Shown: piece after piece, positions 1-9,903 of the stretch
Layout of the letters: each line of letters starts with the position of its first letter
Position numbering within the stretch: position 1 is the first letter of the stretch
Assembly: GCA_020536535.1 (NCBI GenBank)
Contig: JAHLWZ010000969.1
Coordinates: 1-35,728, forward strand
Direction of reading: 5' to 3'
From: Pelomyxa schiedti
Lineage: Eukaryota > Evosea > Pelobiontida > Pelomyxidae
Length of the DNA: 35,728 bases
Notes under the pieces: model-generated
Seen by the model: the letters and a program-made list of their open reading frames with translations, nothing else
Database searches by the model: none
What the model was told of the DNA's origin: nothing
Translations under genes and position numbers: made by a program

Positions 1-1123
1 AGGAAGGGTGGGCTGACGTAGTCGTCACAGCAACCCCACAACAAGAGCCACCCACATCCATGGACATCACTCACACACTGGCAAACGCTGGTGGATTTGA
101 AGAAGTTGAGTTCAGGGTTGCTGCACTGAATGGACCTTCAGCAGTCAGCCCATGGTCCAATGTTGCTCTGTTCAAATGTGTGTGTCCCTCCCCCCACTGC
201 ACACCAATAAAAAAACATTCCAGGTGAGCCACCAGGTTACCTCCACTTCACAACATTTCCCATGCTGGACTGGTCACCACCTTCACCATCACCACAAGAA
301 CCACAGTCACAACAGGGTGGAGAATTCTGCAAACCACAGGGGTACGTTGTGCAGAGGAAGCCACACAACGCACAACCTGAATCAGAATGGCAAGAAGTGT
401 GCCGTGGAACACAGACATCGTGTGACGTCACTGCCGTTGGATCGCCACCAATCAAGCACTATTTTTGTGGTGACAATACCTATGACTTCAGGGTTGGGTC
501 ACTGTGTGCTGGTGTGGTCATGTCAACCACTTGGAAGTTGATCCAGAACATAATCACTGGTGTGTATTTTTTCTTGTTCAACTCCCACCGACCAACACAC
601 ACACACAGGCACATTCACGTGGGACCCCTCATTGTGCTATCAAACCAACCTGAGTGACAACAACCACATTGCAACTGGTTCTAGTGCCACAACAGTGTGG
701 ACGAGCCAGTGCGTCACAACTGGCTCCGTGGCAGTTGCACGAATCACACTCATCACAAGGAGCACCGGCTGCAGTACCCCATGCATCGGGGTGGTTGGCC
801 CTGCAATCACGTCCAACCAGCCAACACCACCATCAGGCTCCATCTACGACAATGAGGGCTTCTGGGGCTTCAATCTGGGCAACAGGGACCACACGTGGCA
901 CAACGGGAAGCAACAGCCCATCGGTGACAACAGGAACGGGTACGACAACACACCAGATGGGACTGTGATCACAGTGACAGTGGACATGACACACCCTGGT
1001 GGTGGTGGGACGATGAGTGTGAGGGTCGGTGACTGCGACAGAGGAGTGTGTTGCACTGGCCTCCCATCACCCCTCAGGTTCGCCTTCTCTGCCTGTTGTG
1101 ATCACGTGATCAAGATAGAGTAA
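1..1123 (+). CDS. TRIM-like protein, 3' end only (FN3-FN3-SPRY)
   Basis: This is the last part of a TRIM-like gene cut by the left edge of the window. Three exons are seen: up to 177, 224-559 and 609-1123, with codons in phase from base 3. The first encodes the second half of an FN3 domain (VEFRVAALNGPSA, then SPWSNVALFKC), the second a whole FN3 domain (LDWSPPSP, YVVQRKPHN, YDFRVGSLCAGVV), and the last a SPRY-like domain (FTWDPS, GFWGFNLGNRD, GTVITVTVDM, SPLRFAF) ending at TAA 1121-1123. The segment aligns exon for exon with 4548-5675 of the next gene, so the two are tandem paralogues. The FN3 exon here carries an extra Ser/Pro/Gln linker before YVVQRKPHN. SPRY domains at TRIM C-termini normally bind target proteins; the target here is unknown. 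RING and B-box exons would lie outside the window. Confidence 0.85.
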
Positions 1124-1256
1124 CCTAGATGTTCTATCATTTTTACGTGAATTCTCGTAAAAAGCACGTTGCGTGGAAACTACTGCAACCAGCAGCAACG
1201 AGTTCGTTACGTCGCGGCCCGTTCGCCAACCACAGTCGACAACAACACCCATAATT

Positions 1257-4200
1257 ATGGTTGATGGTGGCGGGGACCTGGCAGCCCCTGACGTAGCAGT
1301 CGACGTGGAGTGCCCTGTGTGCCTGTGCGTCCTGGATGACCCCGTGGCCCTCTCTGTGTCCCCCCAACCCCAACCACACCCACCACCCACCGGCACCACC
1401 ACCGCATCAACAACAACAACGACGACGGCGGAATCTAATGCAGACGCCACGCCCGTCTCATCTCAACCACCACAGCCGTCTTCGTCCTCCTTCCCGTCGT
1501 TGACTCGTCGGTGCGGACACGTTTTGTGCCGACGCGACTGCGATCGGCTGTGGGCGCACTCGCGGGCCTGGGCTCGTGCCCCACTCGGCGCATCCGTGCC
1601 CGGTCACGTGCTCCAGGTGCGTGCGTGTGTGTGTGTGTGTGCGCGTGTGCGCGTGTTCCCAGTCAGTCGCACACCCACACCCCCAAAAAACAACAATCTC
1701 GACTGACCTCTGTCACACAGGCGGTGCAACAACAAAAGGAAACGACAGCGACCGAAAGCGATGCCGGCCTCAGAAGCGGCAGTGGAGTGTGTGGTGCTGC
1801 TTGCATCCTCATCAAGTGCCCTGCATGCGATGTTGAAGGATCCCGGATGTGGATGAGAATGTTGGGTCATCGTCGACTGTGGCCGCGTGTCCCGCCTTTG
1901 CCTGTTGCAAGGTAAATAAAAATGCAAGCCACTATCAAGGGCTTAACATTAATTAAACCAGGCCAGTGAACAACTGCTGCAGGAAATCAGGGCAGTTCGT
2001 GAAAAAGCAGCACCAAAATCACCCAAGTGCTGGTCTTGCAAGGATGACGCTGTGTGGAAGTGCAACTGCACTGTGCACCACCAACAACAGCAAGGAAAAA
2101 CAAAGCCATTGTTTGTGTGTGACGACTGCATTGGTTCCTCAAAAAAGAAGCACATGAAAAGGTTCAACACCACAGCGGAGTTGGTCAAAATCCCTTCTTC
2201 TCCTGCTTCCTCTGAAGGGCCTGGTTGCACTGCTTCGTCTTCTCCTTCAACAACATCTGCAACACGACCCTCTGATTTTTATCAACAATCAACGCCAGGG
2301 ATGGTGATGATGGTGAAGGACAAAGACGTTTGCTCAATCCACCACGAACCCTTGAAACACTTCTGCAGTGAATGCCAAGAACTGGCGTGCCTGGAGTGCT
2401 TGATTGATGGTATTCTTATCAAATGTGTCTCTTCCCAACACCCTCAGGTAAGCACAGAAATAAACAAACACGAACGCAACACGAGAGCCAACCAGTTGAA
2501 GAAGCAGCACTGGAAAAAGTGAAGGAGTTGCAAGCACTGTCAGAGGAGCTCACTTCAAAGTTGGAAGTTGTGAAATCCACGATTGACACAGTCCAGAGGT
2601 CTGAGGTTGTTCTCTCTGTGGTATTCAAATCCCCCTTCCTTCTTGTTCACTCGAATGTAACAAAACCATGAGAGTGCCAAACAAGCAATCTCAGAAGTGG
2701 TCAGCACACAAGAGAAAGCAGTCGAACTGATCATGAAGAAATCAGAGCAACTCATCAATCAAATCACTCTGGAATGTCTCTCAAAAGGCATGTGTGATCC
2801 ACAAATAAAACCTGACACTCTCACCAACCACAAAACCACAGGGAAAGAACTTTCAAGGCAGAAAGAACTGTTGGAGTGCCACCTTCAGACGATTGAGGAA
2901 GAGCACAAGACAATTGAGAGAGTGATTGGAATTGGAACCGGGGCACCAACGACTGGAACAACAACCGACAACCACAAGGTTGTGAGGGTGTTCCCAAGGC
3001 TCAAGTCACGGGCTCGTTGTGTTGTTGATGCTCCAATTGTGCTTGGTGAACCTTGCTTGGTTCCTTGTGTGCAGTTTGTTCCCTCCTTCGTTGATGATCT
3101 CCTTGTTCTCTGCAGTCACTTTGGTGATGTATTTTCAGGTTTGTAATTCATCTCTTGAGACTCACTGAAAATTATTATTTTCCCTCCACTCCCAGTCTCC
3201 AAGAATGACTTCAGGTGGCAGCTGGACGAGATTGACTCCCACTCAAGGTCAGTTCCACAACCAACCAAAACAGAACAGGGCAACCCTGACAACAAGAGGA
3301 ATTTAAATATCGTTACCACCAGAGTCAACACTCCACTTTCGTTTTCAGTGTCATTCCTTCATCCAAGATGCACCAGGAGCACTCTCCCTGCAAGTTCACT
3401 TGCACCTGTTTCTCCACACCACCAATCAAACAATGTCACAGCCACCAGTCCAGAAAACAGCCAACAGCAAGAGCAAATGCAGGTGTCATCAGAGATTTTC
3501 ACAGCTGCGGTTTGGGAAGATCATGAAACTGAAGGAGGAACTTCAGCATCAAAACTAACAACAACATGTGGTGGATGTGAAGTGAGTTGTTGTTGCTGTT
3601 CTGTTGGAGGAGACACGCTGCACCTTCATGAACAAGACAAGCGTGGTGGCGATAAAGAAGCAGAAGTGATGAAGAAGTGGAAGGTGAATGTTGTTCCCAA
3701 GAAGGAGGGAACATTTATGATGAACATCCTTTGTGGAAACAAGCCAATCAACACCCTCCCAATTCGATTTTCAGCTTTCAATGGTGTGTGTTTGTATTCC
3801 CACCCCCCCTTCCCCCCAGTATTTGCCTTTCTCATGTCTCAACCCAACAAACAACAAACACAAAACTGCACACAATGCACAGTTCCCAAGACACCAAGCA
3901 ACATCAGGATTGGGAGCATCACTCACGAGGGTTTCCAGTTTGCATGTGACTTTCCATCCCCAGTCAAAGACAACCACCCAGCCATTTCAGTGATTGTGGA
4001 GATTGTTCAGAACACCGATCAATGTGAAGGAGCACCAACATCAAAAGGTAAAAATTTCCCCCACCAAGAAGGATGATGATCACGTTTACCTTCTTTGTTG
4101 CAGGTAATACAGCAGCTGTTCAGTGGGAAGAAGTTTACAATGGCGTGGAAAACAGGTGCACAATTGGTGGTTCCACACAAACACACACAACAAAGGGTGT

Positions 4201-5675
4201 GGTGGCAACAAAGGTGAAAGCAGACACAGAGTACATTGTGAGGTGCTGTTTGTGTGACCACCTTGGTTGTGGTGACTGGGCCTTTGCACCTCACCCTGTC
4301 AGAACTCTTCCTGATCCCGGTTTGTGTTACACTCCCCAGTGTTTCACCATCTTTACCTTTCCCAGAACCACTTGCACCAATCAATGTGAGGATTGTGACA
4401 CAACAACAAGGACCAGCAACACCAACACTCGAGTGGACTCCAAACCCTCACGGTCCCAGGCCATCCTCGTTTGTCATCCAATCAAGGCGTATCAGCAATC
4501 ACAATCCCCACCAACAACTGGAAACACAACCCACCGAGGAAGGGTGGGCACAGGCAGGGATCACAAAATCCTCGCAACAACAAGAGCCACCCACATCCAT
4601 GGACATCACTCCAGAAATGGTAAATTCTGGTGGCTCTGGAGTCGAGTTCAGGGTTGCAGCACTCAATGGACCCTCAGCATCCAGCCCATGGTCCAACGTT
4701 GCGTTGTTCAAATGTGTGTGTCCCCCACCACCAACAACCAACACTTCTGGGCTTCTAGATCACTCAATAATCCTTTCTGACAACAACAGGTGAGCCACCA
4801 GGTGACCTTCACATCACGACGTTCCCCACGCTGGACTGGTCACCACCTTCACCACCCACACAACCACCACAGTGGTACGTTGTGCAGAGGAAGCCACACA
4901 ACGCACCACCTGAATCAGAATGGCATGAAGTGTGCCGTGGAACACAGACATCGTGTGACGTCACTGCCGTTGGATCACCACCAATCAAGTACTCTCGCTG
5001 TGGTGACAATACCTATGACTTCAGGGTTGGGTCACTGTGTGCTGGTGTGGTCATGTCAACCACTTGGAAGTTGTTGCAGAACATCACTGGTGTGCATTTT
5101 TCTTGTTCCAGTCTGCCCACTCAACTCCCACCGACCAACACACACACACAGGCACATTCACGTGGGACCCCTCATCGTGCTATAAAACCAACCTGAGTGA
5201 CAACAACCACATTGCAACTGGTGCCAGGGCTAGTGCCGCAACAGTGTGGACGAACCAGTGCGTCACAACCGGCTCCGTGGCAGTTGCACGAATCACACTC
5301 ATCAAAAGGTACACCGGCTGCAGTACCCAATGCATCGGGGTGGTTGGCCCTGCGATCACGTCCAACCAGCCCACACCACCGTCGGGCAGCATCAACAGAA
5401 GTGAGGGCTTCTGGGGCTTCAATCTGGGCAACAGGGACGACACGTGGCACAACGGGAAGAAACAGCCCAATGGTGACAACAGGAACGGGTACGACAACAC
5501 TCCCGATGGGACTGTGATCACAGTGACAGTGGACATGACACACCCTGGTGGTGGTGGTACGATGAGTGTGAGGGTGGGTGACTGCGACAGGGGCGTGTGT
5601 TGCACTGGCCTCCCATCTCCCCTCAGGTTCGCCTTCTCTACCGGCTGTTGTGATCACGTGATCAAGATAGAGTAA
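1257..5675 (+). CDS. TRIM-like RING E3 ligase: RING, B-boxes, coiled coil, filamin-like, 3x FN3, SPRY
   Basis: Thirteen exons join in phase: 1257-1616, 1721-1911, 1967-2409, 2448-2605, 2673-3138, 3196-3247, 3349-3407, 3442-3783, 3883-4047, 4104-4319, 4366-4713, 4790-5089, 5152-5675 (3624 nt, 1207 codons plus stop). The RING has CPVC at 1311, CGHVLCRRDC at 1512 and the final CPAC at 1817 in the next exon. A first Cys/His box (CWSCKDD, then CDDC) and a B-box (CSIHHEPLKHFCSEC, then ACLEC and DGKHRNK across an intron) follow. Exons 4-5 encode a Glu/Lys-rich coiled coil (ALEKVKELQALSEEL). Then come a filamin-like stretch (VVPKKEGTFMMNILCGNKPI), FN3 at 3883-4319, 4366-4713 and 4790-5089, and SPRY at 5152-5675. 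The ATG at 1257 is the first in frame. By family, the RING would recruit an E2 and the coiled coil would dimerise; E3 activity is inferred from the motifs. It starts 133 bp after the stop of its paralogue. Confidence 0.88.
1617..1720 (+). repeat. TG-rich microsatellite inside RING intron
   Basis: The first TRIM intron begins with a GTGCGTGCGTG donor and a run of TG/CG dinucleotides (about 1617-1650), followed by CA-rich sequence and the acceptor CACACAG at 1714-1720. Because GT repeats offer several possible donor sites, the exact end of exon 1 is the least certain boundary in this gene; 1616 keeps the frame. Confidence 0.6.
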
Positions 5676-5718
5676 ATTCACATTTTAGCGTTAACGCAAC
5701 AACGAAGAGAGGCGCGTG

Positions 5719-7072
5719 ATGGGTGACGTAACGCGTCCCACTAGCGATGAGGCGGTTGTGGTTGCGCCGTCTCTCGAGGCAATTGCCATAATGCCCCCGG
5801 CGCCGCCCTCCCCGGCGCCGTCGCCACCGTCGTCGCCGGACTCGCCCCCTCCCATCATCGCCCCCGTGCCCGTCGCCTACCACCCACCCCCGCCGCCGCC
5901 GTCGCGCTCCCCGCCCCAGCGGCAGCCGGAGCAACAGCAACACCAACTCCAGATCCACCCCACTCCCCCCGCGGCGGCCTCCGTAGACGGCGGAAGCAGC
6001 GGGCTGAGCGAGGAGCTCACCAACTACAACAGCAAGACCAGGTGCAGTAACCCCACGCTCTCCAAAACAGCGCGCTCCCAGGTGGTCTTTGGCACCCCCA
6101 TCAACATCGACACCACCACCTCCCTCTCCGATTCCTCGTCTTCCTCCTCGTCCTCGTCATCTTCGTCGTCCTCGTCCTCGTCCGACACGTCGCCCTCGCC
6201 GCCGTCGCTTCCCTCCGCGGGCGCGTCCACGTCGTCGTGGCACGGCGAGTGGGAGCCCGCGTCGCCGTCGCCGATGCCGCAGGTGCTCTCGGTCGGCCGC
6301 GCGTCCTCCAGCCACCCCATCAGGGCAATCGCCGACGCGTCGGGCGGCGGCGACTCCGTGACATACAAGTGGTCCGCGTCGTCCGCGTCGCTGCTCCCCG
6401 GCGGCACCGGCGCGGCGCAGCAGCAGCAGCTGGGGGGGGCGAGCCCCCTCAGCGCGGCGGCGGCGGCGGCGGTGCTGGCGTACGGCGGGGTGGGGCCGGG
6501 GGAGATGGTGTGGGACGGCAGGAGGGAGAGCGGGAGGGAGAGCGTGGCGAGCGTGGTGAGCGAGGAGGGGGACCCGCTGCTGTCCCGCACGTCGGTGCCG
6601 TCCCCGATGGACAGGCACGGCGGTTACGCCATCGACAAGGAGTCCAGGAACATGTCGCTAAACGAGAACCCCGGCCAAGTGTACGTTCCGCTGTCCATTC
6701 TCTCTCTTTTCGATTGTAATAATAATGGCAACACGGCTGTTTTTTATTTATATTGAAATATAAACGGTGTATATATATTGGCGAAATATCGTCTGAATCG
6801 AAAACTCCGTATCTTTAATCGTCTTTACATACCCCTGCAGAAGGAAAAGGAGAAGAAAAGAAGCAAGAAGGAAGAAGGCTGAAAAGCGGCTGAGAAATCT
6901 TAAACTTCTAGTTGCAGTGGTAAGTCCCTCCTCAATTATTACAGTAGTGGGCTCGTATCAAACTATGAAATAATAACATTATATTGGAACATTTAATTCC
7001 TACTAACACACGACAAAGGGAGTGATTCTGGTTTGTTGTGGTATTGTATTTGTATTAATTGGTGCCATATAG
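5719..7072 (+). CDS. Tail-anchored Pro/Ser-rich low-complexity membrane protein
   Basis: Three exons, 5719-6680, 6841-6919 and 7019-7072, join in phase to give 364 codons. The N-terminal 300 residues are low complexity: Pro-rich (PPAPPSPAPSPPSSP), then a run of about 18 serines near residue 145, then Ser/Ala/Gly-rich. Exon 2 encodes a very basic stretch (RKRRRKEARRKKAEKRLRN). Exon 3, only 54 nt, completes a hydrophobic helix (LLVAVGVILVCCGIVFVLIG) two residues before the stop TAG 7070-7072. A cytosolic domain, basic belt and C-terminal helix with almost no lumenal tail is the layout of a tail-anchored protein, so post-translational insertion into ER or another membrane is inferred. No N-terminal signal peptide is seen. 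Donors GTACGT and GTAAGT are strong. I recognise no family. The first exon is very GC-rich compared with its neighbours. Confidence 0.72.
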
Positions 7073-7314
7073 AGGTCACCCTTTCCGCATTTTCCTTCTT
7101 TGGTTCTACCCCCAATTCTACAAAAGCCTTCCTCCCACGTTTCTCTTTCGTATGCAAACGAAAGTGATTCTAACCCAACTGCCCCCGCAACGCAGGGGAG
7201 TGGCGTCAATCCAAAAAACCGTTGTTTTCCCAACTTGTGTGTTCCCTGTTATGACCCTTCGTTACATCCAAGTCCCCGGTTTTTTCGGATTTTGCTTAAT
7301 TTATTCAGGGCAAG

Positions 7315-9594
7315 ATGAGCAGTGCCGCGGCGGCGACAACGGGAGAGAGCCAGACGACCGGCAACGCAGTCTCAGATACGGCGGCGTCGGTTGCGACGCC
7401 AGTGCCGCTAGGCCCCGCGACGACGACAGCGACGACATCAACCACAGCCACGGCGTCGTCCTCGTCGACTGAGCAGCACCACTACGACGCGGACGCGCAT
7501 CGCGGCGAAGAACATGCGGCGGCGGCCACGGAAGGCGAGGGAGCGGCTGCGGCGGCCACGGCCACGGCCACGGCCGGGGCGGCTGCGAGGGGGGCCAAGG
7601 AGGGAGGAGAGCGGCAGCAGCAGCAGCAGCCCCCGGCCAAGCCGGAAGAAGAAGGGACTGCGGAGGAGCAGCACGAGAACGCGGAGACCGAGGCAGCCCC
7701 GGGAGGGGAGGAGGGGGCCCAGGAAAACGACGTGACGCCGCTCCCCCTCACTGAGGTATTGTGTTGTGGTTGTATTGTATTGTTGTGGCTTTCTCTCTTT
7801 TTTTTTTTTTTTTTTTTTTTGTTTGGTTTGTTTGGGCATTGTGGCGAGGTGTGATGGATTTCTATACGAGCCCCTTGATCATACGCAAACCCCTCGCCAC
7901 AATTGCCAGACAGATAAATAAATACGTGGCGTTGTTGTAATGTTTTTTTTTATCAGGGTGAAGCACAACATGTGGAAGGCGAAGAAAACATTGAAGTTCT
8001 TCCCCTTGACATACCTCAGGAGGGTGCACCCGAGGAGCAAGGTTTTTTTTTTTTTGGTTCCCCGTTTTGATGATTCGTTTTGACCAAGTGTAGGGACTGG
8101 GGAGTACCCTGGTGACAACCAAGTAAGGAAAATAGTATTGCAGTTCCGTTAACAAAAGGACTATTAAAAGGAGCTGGCTGATCAAATGTTCCAAAATGAG
8201 TCAGAGGTGAACCAAGAGGAAGTTGAACCAGCCGAATCAAGGTGCAGTACTCTTCCAGATTATACTTTAATCTAACCTGTCAAATGCAGTGATCAATCTC
8301 GAGTAACACTTCGCTTCTCCAACATTACTGCTCACTTCATATGTAGAAAAGAAAATCTGGAAGGTCGCGAGGACACAAAAGATCCCCCAAAAAATCCAGA
8401 ACTGACTCAATGGTATTTACGTTACTTGCTTACCCTTGTCTAATTCTGTTATAGGGTGATGTTGGCGAAGGTGACTCTCCCCGTAAAGAAACCCTTGCTG
8501 ATAGAGTTTTCAAAGCGATTAAACCAACCAGACGGAGGTTTCTCTCTATTTTCTCCTGGCGCATTTCCGCTAGCAGTTACCAAGAAATAGGAAAAGTTCA
8601 GTATCAGCGGATACTGAGCAGATTGCAATAGATTTTCTTCACGAAATGAGATCTGCTGCAGCCAATGATGAAACTGCTACCCGCAACAAGACACCGGCTT
8701 TCAATAAACTCGCTTTACTGGAGCAAGTAAAGACCCAATTGGCGAAGTTCGAAAGTTTCTTCCTCTAGGTAGTTCTTAATTCTCTCAGAACTGAATTGAA
8801 AGAGCATTTTCTCAAATGTGGCGTGCTGGACCTGATTGACAGGTGGCTGGTGTGTACTTTCCTGTCATTATTCACAATGAAAAACACCTTATTTACAGGC
8901 ACCACTCCCCGATGGATCCTTGCCAAATTTAACTCTGAGAAAAGATCTTCTTGCCATTCTAGCCCAAGTTTCCAGAACACAAATTTCTTCTCAATCTCAC
9001 AGTATTTAGCTTCCCATAAAACAAGACCACTTGGTGAACTGCCAACTTGGTAAAACTATCATGAAGATGGCTCGGCACCCACATGAAACCGAGCAGAACA
9101 AAAAAGCTGCTCAGGTAACTGCCGTTGTATCGCTCTCTCTTACCTTTAAAAGCGACTGGTGGATGCCTGGCTTAGACCTATACTTGGATTGTCAACCAAC
9201 TACGCAGACTTACGTGTATATAATGCGGAGATGGCACAAAATACAGCGGCAGCACCCCAAACCACTTCCACTACTTCTACCCCTTCCCGGTCTTATGATA
9301 TTTTTGATGAGATTGACCGAGGCAAAAGGTTCCTTCCTGATAACCGCGGTTACTCCCCATCTTAACACACATTAACACTCAACACAGAGAAACTGTATCA
9401 TCGGCCCGCGCTTTCATCCCAACCAAGGATGCAATGGATTTTGTTTATTGCCCCCTCAGTGAAGCTCAACCAAACAAACAAGTAAACCCCACATACCTTC
9501 ACAAATGATCCACTAAGAGCCGCAAACACAGAGTGTTTCCCGTAAGGTACAGAGCATAGAAAGGAGTCTCCAATCACTAAAGAAGAAACGTTAG
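7315..9594 (+). CDS. IWS1: Transcription elongation factor IWS1 (Spn1)
   Basis: Fourteen exons join in phase (7315-7755, 7957-8041, 8094-8122, 8171-8241, 8290-8302, 8347-8412, 8455-8537, 8597-8746, 8789-8849, 8899-8967, 9010-9114, 9153-9348, 9390-9481, 9520-9594), giving 511 codons. The N-terminal 300 residues are disordered: Ala/Thr-rich, poly-Gln, acidic, then basic (KRKSGRSRGHKRSPKKSR). The C-terminal half is the TFIIS N-terminal-like (TND/HEAT) domain typical of IWS1: TPAFNKLALLEQVKTQL, LKEHFLKCGVLDLIDRWL, PLPDGSLPNLTLRKDLL, LPIKQDHLVNCQLGKTIMKM, RPILGLSTNY, and the tail ARAFIPTKDAMDFVYCPLSE. IWS1 binds SPT6 and histones during RNA polymerase II elongation; this is family knowledge. Exon 5 is only 13 nt. 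The first intron holds a 23-base T run. The ends of exons 8 and 11 were chosen because other sites break the conserved domain. Confidence 0.92.
7756..7956 (+). repeat. Intron with 23-base poly-T tract
   Basis: The first IWS1 intron is 201 nt, long for this window, and holds an uninterrupted T run at 7798-7820. Two more T runs lie in this gene: before the acceptor at 7955-7956, and at the start of the next intron (from 8043). They are part of ordinary pyrimidine-rich introns and also places where sequence length may be unreliable. Confidence 0.8.
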
Positions 9595-9903
9595 AGCATA
9601 CCTAGAATGAAGCACCCCTTCTACATTGCTCACCAATAACACATAACTACCTGTACGAAGAAAATGTTGCTTTTTGCTCAGTGAGTGAGTTTGTGGAAGG
9701 GGCTGTTCTCTTCCCTCATGACTTTTATTACCAGCCAAAGAACACAGAAAGTAGTAGGAAAGTGAGGTATTTTTAATTTCAGGCAAGAGGTTTTGCCTCA
9801 TATGAAACAGACAGCAGGTTGGTGCAAAAACACTAACAACAAATGGGGATGATAGGTGTGGCATGTTGGTGAGGGTGCTATGAGAGGGGGGTGTTTGTGT
9901 GGA
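9595..9903. other. Convergent intergenic region between IWS1 and the USP gene
   Basis: This stretch separates two genes that end facing each other (stops at 9594 on plus and 9904 on minus). No open frame longer than about 95 codons and no recognisable domain is present. It should hold both 3' untranslated regions and polyadenylation sites. Nothing else is seen. Confidence 0.6.

Noticed and set aside
5172-5681. Minus-strand frames of 141 and 169 codons opposite the SPRY exon
   Set aside because: The plus strand carries a conserved SPRY domain also present at 609-1123; the antisense frames show no protein-like features and appear opposite both copies only because the DNA is duplicated.
6024-6590. 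Minus-strand frame of 188 codons with a long acidic run
   Set aside because: It is the antisense of the poly-Ser and Ala-rich part of the tail-anchored protein gene; the acidic run mirrors the TCG/TCC serine codons. The plus-strand model closes in phase over three exons.
7059-7472. Plus-strand frame of 137 codons across the gap before IWS1
   Set aside because: It overlaps the end of the tail-anchored gene and the IWS1 start in another frame, and reads through a T-rich intergenic stretch without recognisable features.
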